The position numbers were made by a program, and so were the translations under genes. From DATAFT01 sp035544635 (GTDB taxonomy: Bacteria > Acidobacteriota > Thermoanaerobaculia > Multivoradales > Multivoraceae): a DNA stretch of 7,109 nucleotides. The stretch's first letter is position 1. Every line of letters begins with the position of its first letter. The stretch lies in NCBI GenBank assembly GCA_035544635.1, contig DATKDQ010000256.1, positions 1 through 7,109 of the forward strand, written 5' to 3'. Shown here piece by piece: positions 1 to 6,767 of the stretch. The notes beneath the pieces are model-generated. The model saw only the letters and a program-made list of their open reading frames with translations. It searched no databases and had not been told where the DNA came from.

Positions 1-432
1 CTCGGCGGCATCGCGGGGGCGGTGGCGCTGCGCCTGGTCTTGGGAGGGCCCGAGTCCGGCCTGGGCGCCACGCTCCTCGCCCGCGGCCTGCCGATCGGCG
101 AGTCGACGCTGGACGTCACGCCGGCCGCCGGGTTTCTGCTGGAGACGATCCTCACGTTCTTCCTGGTCAACACCATCTTCAACGCAGCGGTGAGCGGGCG
201 CGCCGGCAACCACGCCGGGCTCGCGATCGGACTGACGCTCGTCTTCTGCATCCTCATGGGCGGCCCGCTCACCGGAGCGAGCCTCAACCCGGCGCGCACC
301 CTCGGCCCCGCGCTCGTCACCGGCGACTTCTCGGACCTGTGGGTGTACATCGCCGGCCCGATCGCCGGCGGCATCCTCGCCGCGCTGCTCTACAAGGGAG
401 CGCTCGAGCCAGCGCCGTCCTCGGCGCCGTGA
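1..432 (+). CDS. MIP-family channel (aquaporin), C-terminal part
   Basis: This is the C-terminal half or more of a major intrinsic protein, an inner-membrane channel for water or small neutral solutes. The frame is open to the left edge, so the true start lies outside the window. Visible features are a hydrophobic helix with the family Glu (LLETILTFFLV), another helix (LAIGLTLVFCILMGG), the second pore motif GASLNPARTLGPAL (Asn codon at 286-288), and a last helix (LWVYIAGPIAGGILAALLY). NPAR is followed by Thr, as in water-type channels, where glycerol facilitators usually have Asp. Twelve residues before the NPAR Asn, at the selectivity-filter position that is His in AqpZ, there is Ile (codon 250-252), as in plant TIP aquaporins. 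The final residues (APSSAP) are encoded by the first copy of a direct repeat, so the C-terminus may have been reshaped by it. The family call is firm; the substrate is inferred. Confidence 0.9.
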   Translation, partial: LGGIAGAVALRLVLGGPESGLGATLLARGLPIGESTLDVTPAAGFLLETILTFFLVNTIFNAAVSGRAGNHAGLAIGLTLVFCILMGGPLTGASLNPARTLGPALVTGDFSDLWVYIAGPIAGGILAALLYKGALEPAPSSAP

Positions 433-507
433 GTCAGGCGCGGAGGAAGGTGCTAGACAGCACCTTCCGGAGCGCGCCGTCCTCGGCGCGGTGAATCAGG
501 CGCGGAG
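412..507. repeat. 34-nt imperfect direct repeat flanking a hairpin
   Basis: Positions 412-445 and 474-507 are near-identical 34-mers beginning GCGCCGTCCTCGGCGC and ending TCAGGCGCGGAG. I count two mismatches (428 C versus 490 G; 432 A-side context GAGTC versus GAATC). The first copy covers the last codons and stop of the aquaporin gene; the second ends 3 bp before the topA stop codon. The copies are 62 bp apart start to start, and the interval holds a perfect hairpin. This could be a duplication made when a short palindromic element inserted, or a local tandem duplication that later diverged. The match itself is seen directly; the mechanism is inferred. Confidence 0.8.
445..468. repeat. perfect 10-bp hairpin (REP-like) between convergent genes
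   Basis: GGAAGGTGCT (445-454) and AGCACCTTCC (459-468) are exact reverse complements around the 4-nt loop AGAC. The hairpin sits between the stop codons of the aquaporin gene (+) and topA (-), where it would form in transcripts from either side. No T-run follows on either strand, so a classic intrinsic terminator is not supported, though it could still hinder transcription or protect mRNA ends. Its form, a short palindrome in a convergent spacer, fits a REP-type extragenic element. Whether it belongs to a family depends on other copies in the genome. Confidence 0.75.
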
Positions 508-510
508 CCG

Positions 511-3219
511 CTACGACGACCCGCGGCGGGGTTTCTTGGCGGCCTTGGACGATCGGCCCTTCGCCCCGCTGGTTCTGCTCTTGGCGGCGCCGGCCTTGCG
601 CTTGGCGCCGCGCTTGGAAGGACCCGCGGCGCGCCGCGCCTCGATCAGCTCGAGCGCGGCCTCCATCGTCAGATCGGCGGGATCGGCCCCGCGCGACAGC
701 GACGCGTTGGTGGTGCCGTCGGTCACGTACGGGCCGTAGCGTCCCTCCATCAGACGGACGACGTTGCCGGCGGGGTCGGTCCCGAGCTCGCGCAGCGTCG
801 CCGGGCCGCGACGTCGCGTGGGCTTGGGCTCCCGCAGCTTCGCGAGCGCGGCGTCGAGCCCGATCGAGAAGACGTCCTCCACCAGGTCGAGGCTGCGGGT
901 GTCCTTGCCGCGCTTGAGATAGGGACCGTACCGGCCGTGGTCGGCGACCACCGGCTCGCCGGTCTCGGGGTCGGCGCCGATCTCGCGCGGCAGCGACAGC
1001 AGCAGCAGCGCCTGCTCGAGCGAGAGGGTGTCCGGCGTCATCCCCGGCAGGAGCGACTTCATCTTCGGCTTGTCGTTGCCGGCGTCCCCCTCGCCGAGCT
1101 GCACGTACGGGCCGAAGCGCCCGGTCTTGAGAAACACCGGCTTGCCCGAAGCGGGGTCGGCGCCCAGCTCGCGCGGTCCGGAGTCCTGCTCGAGCAGCTC
1201 GAGTGCGCGCGCGAGATCGAGCTCGTCGGGCGGCAGGTCCTCGGGGATCGCCGCGCGCTGGTCGCCGCGCTCGAGGTAGGGGCCGTAGCGTCCCACGCGT
1301 ACGGCCACCGGAGCACCGTCGGCCGAGCCCTCGAGCGGGATGGTGCAGGAATCGCGCGCATCGATCTCCTGCTGCGTCAGCTCGTGAAGGCCGGTGCGGG
1401 CATGATTGCCGAAGTAGAACTCCTTCAGGTAGGGGACGGAGTCCTTGGTCCCCAGCGAGATGGCGTCGAGGTCGTCCTCCATGCGCGCCGTGAAGTCGAA
1501 GTCGACCAGGTCCGGGAAGTGCTTCTGCAGCAGGTTCACCACCGCGAACGCGGTGAAGGTCGGCACCAGCGCGTTCCCCTGCCTGATCACGTACTCGCGC
1601 TCCAGGATGGTGTCGATGATCGAGGCGTAGGTCGACGGCCGGCCGATGCCGCGCGTCTCGAGCTCCTTGATCAGCGACGCCTCGGTGTAGCGCGGCGGTG
1701 GCTGGGTGGTGTGGTCGCGCGGCTCGAGCCCGCGCGCCTCGACCTGCTCGCGCGCGGCGACGCGCGGCAGCAGCACCTCCTGGTCGGCGAGCTCCGCGGC
1801 CGGGTCGTCGGACCCCTCGGCGTACGCGCGCAGGAAGCCCGGAAACTCGATCGTCTTCCCCCGTGCCTGGAAGACAGCATGACCGCCACCGCCTGCCCCG
1901 CGATCGGTAACTGTCCCCTCCCCGCCCCCGTTACCAACAGCCGCCCCCACGCGCACCGCGATTCTGTGGCCACGCGCCTCCGCCATCTGGCACGCCATGG
2001 TGCGCTTCCAGATCAGCTCGTAGAGGCGCAGCTCGTCCCGCTCGAGCACACGCTCGAGCTCGCGCGGGAGCCGGAAGACGCTCGATGGCCGGATCGCCTC
2101 GTGCGCCTCCTGGGCGTTGCGCACCTTGGTCTGGTACTGGCGCGGCTGGCGCGACAGGTACTCGGGGCCGTAGCTCGAGCGGATCGCCTCGCGGATGCCC
2201 GCCAGCGCCGATTCCGCGAGCGTGGTCGAGTCGGTCCGCATGTAGGTGATGTGGCCGTTCTCGTACAGGCGCTGCGCGAGCTGCATGGTGCGCCGCGAGG
2301 CGAAGCGCAGCTTCCGGTTCGCCTCCTGCTGGAGCGTGGAGGTCGTGAACGGCGGCGCCGGGCTCGTGGTGTACGGCTTCTCCTCCACGTCTTCGACGCG
2401 CCAGTCGGCGCGCTCGAGAGCCTCGGCGAGGCCGCGCGCGCCACTCTCGTCGAGCAGGCGGAGCGCTTCGCTCCCCGGCTTGAGCTCGCCGGTCGCCGGA
2501 TCGAAGTCGCGGCCCGCCACCAGGCGCTGTCCGTCGAGCGTCACCAGGTCGGCGTCGAAGGTCTCGCCCGCCCGGTTGGCGAACGTGGCGCGCAGGTCCC
2601 AGAACGTCGACCGCACGAAGCGCTGGCGCTGTCGCGCGCGGTCGACCACCAGCCGCACCGCGACCGATTGCACCCGTCCCGCGGAGAGGCGCGGCCGGAT
2701 CTTGCGCCAGAGGATGGGGGAGATCTCGTATCCGTAGAGACGGTCGAGAATGCGCCGCGCCTCCTGCGCCTTGACCAGGCGCTCGTCGAGCTCACGCGGG
2801 TTCGCCAGCGCCTCCTCGATCGCTTCGCGGGTGATCTCGTGGAACACCAGGCGTCGCTGTGGGATCTTGGGACGCAGCACCTGGATGAGATGCCAACTGA
2901 TCGACTCGCCTTCGCGGTCCTCGTCGGTGGCGAGGTAGAGGACCGTCGCACCCTCGAGCGCCTGCTTCAGCTTCTGGACCTGCTTCTTCTTCTCCGCCGG
3001 CACGATGTAGAGCGGCTGGAAGTCGTGCTCGACGTCGATGCCGAGGCGGGCCCAGGGCTCGCCCTTGACCTTCGGCGGGATCTCCTTCGCCGAGTTGGGG
3101 AGGTCGCGCACGTGTCCGATCGACGCCTCGACCTGAAAGCTCGCGGGCAGATAGGCCGCGATCGTCCGGGCCTTCGCCGGCGACTCCACGATGACCAGAC
3201 TCTTCTCGGCGCGAGCCAA
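511..3219 (-). CDS. topA: DNA topoisomerase I (type IA)
   Basis: This enzyme relaxes negatively supercoiled DNA by transient single-strand cleavage through a 5'-phosphotyrosine. Numbering from the TTG start (902 aa), the Toprim domain opens with SLVIVESPAKA (about 7-17, acidic Glu 12) and has the Mg-binding ATDEDREGE (Asp 99, Asp 101, Glu 103). The catalytic Tyr is at about 326 in GHITYMRTDST, and TEASLIKELETRGIGRPSTYASI (about 512-534) is the conserved core block. The C-terminus lacks Cys4 zinc fingers. It carries four GR(Y/F)GPY repeats near 643, 700, 762 and 827, then a Lys/Arg/Ala-rich tail of about 36 residues, a build known from actinobacterial enzymes. A Gly-rich insert lies near residues 426-446. 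TTG is preferred because homologues begin a few residues before SLVIVESPAK and AAGGGAG lies 4 nt upstream. An in-frame ATG at 3279-3277 would add 20 atypical residues and has no good ribosome site. Confidence 0.96.
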   Translation of the reverse strand: MARAEKSLVIVESPAKARTIAAYLPASFQVEASIGHVRDLPNSAKEIPPKVKGEPWARLGIDVEHDFQPLYIVPAEKKKQVQKLKQALEGATVLYLATDEDREGESISWHLIQVLRPKIPQRRLVFHEITREAIEEALANPRELDERLVKAQEARRILDRLYGYEISPILWRKIRPRLSAGRVQSVAVRLVVDRARQRQRFVRSTFWDLRATFANRAGETFDADLVTLDGQRLVAGRDFDPATGELKPGSEALRLLDESGARGLAEALERADWRVEDVEEKPYTTSPAPPFTTSTLQQEANRKLRFASRRTMQLAQRLYENGHITYMRTDSTTLAESALAGIREAIRSSYGPEYLSRQPRQYQTKVRNAQEAHEAIRPSSVFRLPRELERVLERDELRLYELIWKRTMACQMAEARGHRIAVRVGAAVGNGGGEGTVTDRGAGGGGHAVFQARGKTIEFPGFLRAYAEGSDDPAAELADQEVLLPRVAAREQVEARGLEPRDHTTQPPPRYTEASLIKELETRGIGRPSTYASIIDTILEREYVIRQGNALVPTFTAFAVVNLLQKHFPDLVDFDFTARMEDDLDAISLGTKDSVPYLKEFYFGNHARTGLHELTQQEIDARDSCTIPLEGSADGAPVAVRVGRYGPYLERGDQRAAIPEDLPPDELDLARALELLEQDSGPRELGADPASGKPVFLKTGRFGPYVQLGEGDAGNDKPKMKSLLPGMTPDTLSLEQALLLLSLPREIGADPETGEPVVADHGRYGPYLKRGKDTRSLDLVEDVFSIGLDAALAKLREPKPTRRRGPATLRELGTDPAGNVVRLMEGRYGPYVTDGTTNASLSRGADPADLTMEAALELIEARRAAGPSKRGAKRKAGAAKSRTSGAKGRSSKAAKKPRRGSS
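1885..1944 (-). repeat. putative REP-like insert inside topA, in frame
   Basis: Within topA, the stretch coding for roughly AVGNGGGEGTVTDRGAGGG breaks the usual spacing between the CQM segment and the (K/Q)ARG segment. Compared with the E. coli sequence as I recall it, there are about 19 extra residues, or 57 nt. The DNA carries an inverted repeat, GGTAAC (1906-1911) and GTTACC (1930-1935), around an 18-nt C-rich loop on the + strand. The + strand segment CGGTAACTGTCCCC resembles CGGAACTGTCCCC at 3316-3328 in the spacer upstream of topA. The reading frame is kept. A simple Gly-rich linker expanded by drift is the alternative; the exact borders are approximate. Confidence 0.5.
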
Positions 3220-3348
3220 AGCTCTCCCTTCGGGACGTCGTACCCGCTCGTTCAGAACCGTGGACTGTACCCCATGCATTCCGGGACTGGCGACTTTGTG
3301 CGGCGGGGGGCGATTCGGAACTGTCCCCGTGCGCGGTCACTAGGTTCT
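3220..3348. other. spacer upstream of topA with an AACTGTCCCC motif
   Basis: This 129-bp gap separates the substrate-binding protein stop from the topA start; both genes are on the - strand. It contains CGATTCGGAACTGTCCCCG (3311-3329), which resembles CGATCGGTAACTGTCCCC inside topA, and a weak CGGGG...CCCCG pairing around it. A possible sigma70-like pair on the - strand (TCGCCA, 18 nt, TACAGT) matches only 4 of 6 bases in each box and is not a secure promoter. No terminator with a T-run is visible, so read-through into topA is possible. Confidence 0.5.
3224..3230 (-). promoter_or_regulatory. ribosome binding site deciding the topA TTG start
   Basis: On the minus strand AAGGGAG ends 4 nt before TTG at 3219-3217. 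This purine-rich stretch, together with homology starting just after it, favours the TTG over the upstream in-frame ATG at 3279, whose upstream bases (GCCAGTCCCGGA) give no comparable site. The spacing is on the short side. Confidence 0.5.
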
Positions 3349-4581
3349 TTACCCCGGTGGCTTCCCTCGAGCGGGTGGCAGGCGGCGATGGAACACCAGC
3401 TCGTGATCGAGCAGGTCGGGATGAAAGATCTCGATCAGGTCGGCGAGGATGAGATCGGGGCGCAGGCTCCCGGTCTCCCAGTAGTCATTGCCGCCGCTGG
3501 CGTTGGTACGGAGGTCGTTGTTGAATACGCGGCCGGCGCGAAACGACGCGAAGTCCGCCATGCGCGCGTCGGTGCGCAGGCCGTCGGCGAGGCTCGACCA
3601 ACCGTAGGGATGGATCCACACCTCGGCCGAGAGCCCGCGCGAGTAGACGGTCTCGAAGTCGAGAGGAATGGCGCCGGTGGTGGGGTCGTCGGCCCACAGG
3701 TAGGCGCCGCCGGCGTCGGCGATGAGCCGCGCCTGATAGGCCGCGCCGCCCGAGACGTGCCACGTTCCCTGGAAGGGCGTTCCCACCAGCACCGTCGGCC
3801 GCTTCGCGACGGAACGCACGAGCGCGGCCAGCTCTTCGTAGCGGGCGGCGATCTCGGCGAAGAGTCGGTTCGCCTCGGCCTCGCGGTTGAAGAACGCCGC
3901 GGTGAACTTGAGCCACTCGGCGCGCCCGAGCGGCGTCGCCTCGGTCCACGCGGCGTCGACCACGTAGGGCAGCCGCGAGCGGTCGAGCATCGCGAACACG
4001 TCGAGCTCGGGGTTGCCGATCGAGGTGGCGAGAACCAGGTCGGGTCGCAGCGCCAGCAGGGACTCCCGATCGAGGCGCACGCTGTCGCCGATCTCGGCCA
4101 CCAACCCGGCGTCGATCCGCCGACGGATCTCGGCCTCGGTGGCGAAATCGAGCCGGTTGTGGCCGGCCAGGCGGTCGACGATGCCGAGCGCGACGAGGTG
4201 GGGGAGCTGCGTGGTGGAGGTCGTCGCGACGCGCGCGGCGGGGATCACGATGGCACGCGCACCCGAGGTCGCCGGCGGCGGCTCGCCGCACGGCACCAGG
4301 ACGTGGGTCAGCTCGAAGTCGGCTCCGCGCCACGGATTGCGTACCGTGATCCGCTTGTAGGGGCCGTCGTAGTCGATGGCGAAGTTCTGGGCGTGGGTGG
4401 TGACGGCGCGGTCCTCGGGCGCGATCTGGACCTCGGCCAGCGGATCGGCGCACGGTTCGCCAGCGGCCGCCGGCGCGGCGCCGCGTCCGGCATCTGCCGC
4501 TCTCGGCGTCGCAGCCACGTCGGGCTCGCCGCAGGCGGCGAGAAGAGAGGCGACCACGGCGGACAGCGCGAGGCGGCGCAT
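3349..4581 (-). CDS. ABC transporter substrate-binding lipoprotein (siderophore/B12 class)
   Basis: A 410-aa exported lipoprotein of the BtuF/FepB-like periplasmic binding class (Peripla_BP_2), which captures iron complexes, cobalamin or similar ligands for an inner-membrane ABC importer. MRRLALSAVVASLLAAC is a short lipoprotein signal with lipobox LAAC (Cys 17), followed by an Ala/Pro/Gly-rich linker to about residue 45. The mature part shows ITVRNPWRGA (78-87), the N-lobe start IPAARVATTSTTQLPHLVALGIVDRLAG (113-140), LLALRPDLVLA (175-185), EATPLGRAEWLKFTAAFF (214-231, bridging-helix region), GTWHVSGGAAYQARLIADAGG (272-292) and a family-typical end, GGNDYWETGSLRPDLILADLIEIFHPDLL (363-391). 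Cys 44 and Cys 98 could form a disulfide. ATG at 4581 is chosen because the signal peptide begins there; the frame stays open far upstream only as antisense to metG, and the ribosome site is weak (GGAG about 14 nt upstream). No permease or ATPase gene is adjacent, so the ligand is unknown. Confidence 0.9.
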   Translation of the reverse strand: MRRLALSAVVASLLAACGEPDVAATPRAADAGRGAAPAAAGEPCADPLAEVQIAPEDRAVTTHAQNFAIDYDGPYKRITVRNPWRGADFELTHVLVPCGEPPPATSGARAIVIPAARVATTSTTQLPHLVALGIVDRLAGHNRLDFATEAEIRRRIDAGLVAEIGDSVRLDRESLLALRPDLVLATSIGNPELDVFAMLDRSRLPYVVDAAWTEATPLGRAEWLKFTAAFFNREAEANRLFAEIAARYEELAALVRSVAKRPTVLVGTPFQGTWHVSGGAAYQARLIADAGGAYLWADDPTTGAIPLDFETVYSRGLSAEVWIHPYGWSSLADGLRTDARMADFASFRAGRVFNNDLRTNASGGNDYWETGSLRPDLILADLIEIFHPDLLDHELVFHRRLPPARGKPPG

Positions 4582-4716
4582 CGGAGCCGTATCATCTCCG
4601 ACGCGCGGCGCCGTTTCAAAGCAGGGGTGTGGAGGGCAGCTCGCCTGCGGGTGTCTCCGCCCGTCCCGCGATCCCCGGGTCCGTGACAGAATCCGCGACT
4701 CCCCGGAAAGACTGCC
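4582..4716. other. divergent intergenic region, lipoprotein gene / metG
   Basis: This 135-bp gap must hold the promoters of both divergent genes. I see no convincing -35/-10 pair, no Fur-type AT-rich palindrome and no cobalamin riboswitch features, so neither iron nor B12 control of the lipoprotein gene can be read from the sequence. A weak ribosome site, GGAAAG (4705-4710), lies 6 nt before the metG ATG. Confidence 0.5.
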
Positions 4717-6732
4717 ATGCCGCCGCGCCGGATCCTCGTCACCAGCGCCCTCATCTACGCCAACGGCCCGATCCATCTCGGGCACCTGGTGGAGTCGATC
4801 CAGACCGACATCTGGGTGCGAGCGCTGCGGATGCGCGGTCACGACGTGATCTACGTCTGTGCCGACGACACCCACGGGACGCCGATCATGCTGCGCGCCG
4901 AGCGCGAGGGCATCGACGTCGAGACCATGCTCGCCCGCTTCTACCAGGAGCACACGCGCGACCTCCAGGGCTTCGCCATCGGCGTCGATCACTACCACAC
5001 GACGCACTCGCCCGAGTGCCGTCACTTCACCGAGCTGATCTTCGAGCGGCTGCGCGCGGGCGGCCACATCACGACGCGCAGCGTGCGCCAGCTCTACGAC
5101 CCCGAGCGCGGCATGTTCCTGCCCGACCGCTTCGTCAAGGGGACCTGTCCGCGCTGCAAGTCGCCCGGCCAGCACGGCGACAACTGCGAGGCCTGCGGCG
5201 CGACCTACTCCCCGTCGGACCTCATCGATCCGGTGTCCGTGGTATCGGGGGCGCGGCCGGTCGAGCGCGAGTCGGAGCACTTCTTCGTCAAGCTCGGCGA
5301 CTTCGAGCCGCTGCTGCGAGAGTGGGTGTCGACCGATCGCCTGCAGCCCGAGATCGTGAACAAGCTCGACGAGTGGTTCACCGAGCAGCTTCGCGACTGG
5401 GACATCTCGCGCGACGCCCCCTACTTCGGGTTCGAGATCCCGGGCGCGCCGGGCAAGTACTTCTACGTCTGGTTCGACGCACCGATCGGCTACATGGCGA
5501 GCTTCCAGGCCTACTGCGACGCGCGCGGGCTCGACTTCGACGCCTACTGGGGCAAGGAGAGTGAGGCCGAGCTCTACCACTTCATCGGCAAGGACATCCC
5601 CTACTTCCACTGCCTGTTCTGGCCGGCGATGCTCCACGGCGCGGGGTTCCGCATGCCGACCGCGGTCTACGTCCACGGCTGGCTCACGATCAACGGCGAG
5701 AAGATGTCGAAGTCGCGCGGAACGTTCATCACCGGCCGCGCCTTCCTCGACCATCTCGACCCGGAGCACCTGCGCTACTACTACGCCGCGCGCCTCTCCG
5801 AGTCGCCGGCCGACATCGACCTGAGCTTCCAGGACTACACCCATCGCGTCAACTCCGACCTGGTGGGCAAGTTCGTGAACATCGCCAGCCGGTGCGCGGG
5901 GCTCCTGGAGCGGGGTTTCGGCGGGCGCCTGGGCTCGCGCCTCGACCGGCCCGAGCTACACGCGCGGGCGGCGGACGAGGCCGAGACCATCGGTGCGGAC
6001 TTCGAGGCGCGCGCCTACAACCGCGCGGTGCGGCGGATCATGGCGATTGCCGACGAGGCCAACCGCTACATCGACGAGCGCAAGCCGTGGGAGATCGCGC
6101 GCGACGAGAGCCGCCGCGACGAGCTTCTGGCGGTGCTCACCACCGGCATCAACGTGTTCCGTACGCTGATGGTGTACTTGAAGCCCATTCTCCCGAGGAC
6201 GGCGGAGAAGGCCGAGGCGTTCCTCGAGGTGACGCCGCTCGCGTGGTCCGACGCCGGACGGCCGCTCTTCGATCACCAGATCCGGCGCTACCAGCCGCTC
6301 ACCATCCGAGTCGACGAGAAGAGGATCGCGGAGATGATCGAGGCATCGAAGGAAGGGCTGCCCGAGGAGAAGCGGCCGAGCCGGATCGCCCAGGACCCGA
6401 TCGGGGCGGAGATCTCCTACGACCAGTTCGCCGCGCTCGACCTGCGGGTCGCGCGCGTGGTCGAGGCGGCGCGCGTCGAGGGGGCCGACAAGCTGCTGCG
6501 GCTGCGGCTCGACCTGGGCGGCGAGGAGCGCACCGTGTTCGCCGGCATCAAGTCGGCGTATGCGCCGGAGAGCCTCGAAGGGCGTCTGGTGGTGGTGGTC
6601 GCGAACCTCGCGCCGAGGAAGATGCGCTTCGGCGTCTCGGAGGGCATGGTGCTCGCCGCCGGCAGCGGGGACAAGGAGATCTTCCTGCTCGCGCCGGACC
6701 AGGGCGCCGAGCCCGGCATGCGGGTGCGGTAG
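4717..6732 (+). CDS. metG: methionyl-tRNA synthetase
   Basis: This cytoplasmic class I aminoacyl-tRNA synthetase charges tRNA-Met and initiator tRNA with methionine using ATP. At 671 aa it is close to the E. coli enzyme in length. The Rossmann fold opens with ILVTSALIYANGPIHLGHL, holding the HIGH-type signature HLGH (20-23). The connective-peptide zinc knuckle CPRC-x9-CEAC has Cys 144, 147, 157 and 160, the single-zinc form of the E. coli-type subfamily. KMSKS is at 329-333. The anticodon-binding helical domain includes NRYIDERKPWE (449-459). The C-terminal part from about 566 (ISYDQFAALDLRVARVVEA to the end) is the Trbp111-like OB-fold tRNA-binding/dimerisation domain, fused here rather than separate. 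The ATG is supported by the family N-terminus starting at once. All catalytic signatures are intact. The next gene starts 35 bp downstream on the same strand, which suggests co-transcription. Confidence 0.98.
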   Translation: MPPRRILVTSALIYANGPIHLGHLVESIQTDIWVRALRMRGHDVIYVCADDTHGTPIMLRAEREGIDVETMLARFYQEHTRDLQGFAIGVDHYHTTHSPECRHFTELIFERLRAGGHITTRSVRQLYDPERGMFLPDRFVKGTCPRCKSPGQHGDNCEACGATYSPSDLIDPVSVVSGARPVERESEHFFVKLGDFEPLLREWVSTDRLQPEIVNKLDEWFTEQLRDWDISRDAPYFGFEIPGAPGKYFYVWFDAPIGYMASFQAYCDARGLDFDAYWGKESEAELYHFIGKDIPYFHCLFWPAMLHGAGFRMPTAVYVHGWLTINGEKMSKSRGTFITGRAFLDHLDPEHLRYYYAARLSESPADIDLSFQDYTHRVNSDLVGKFVNIASRCAGLLERGFGGRLGSRLDRPELHARAADEAETIGADFEARAYNRAVRRIMAIADEANRYIDERKPWEIARDESRRDELLAVLTTGINVFRTLMVYLKPILPRTAEKAEAFLEVTPLAWSDAGRPLFDHQIRRYQPLTIRVDEKRIAEMIEASKEGLPEEKRPSRIAQDPIGAEISYDQFAALDLRVARVVEAARVEGADKLLRLRLDLGGEERTVFAGIKSAYAPESLEGRLVVVVANLAPRKMRFGVSEGMVLAAGSGDKEIFLLAPDQGAEPGMRVR

Positions 6733-6767
6733 CCGCTAGCTCTCCTGTTCGGAAGTAGGGGCGGAGC

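Noticed and set aside
445..468. Hairpin as an intrinsic terminator
   Set aside because: The stem is perfect but no T-run follows on either strand, so only a repeat or general structural role is claimed.
3258..3275. TGGACTGTACCCC as a third copy of the AACTGTCCCC motif
   Set aside because: It needs an inserted base and a mismatch, and shows no pairing arm; similarity is too weak.
3230..3300. Possible sigma70-like promoter for topA (TCGCCA, 18 nt, TACAGT on the - strand)
   Set aside because: Only 4 of 6 matches in each box in very GC-rich DNA; this is expected by chance.
937..4686. A 1249-codon open frame on the + strand, antisense to topA and the lipoprotein gene
   Set aside because: It is a by-product of strong third-position GC bias. 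It has no recognisable domains, is full of Arg/Gly/Val/Leu/Glu/His, and covers two well-supported genes on the other strand.
4582..5844. Upstream extension of the lipoprotein frame to a far start, antisense to metG
   Set aside because: The signal peptide and lipobox begin at ATG 4581, and the extension overlaps the intact metG coding region and has no family resemblance.
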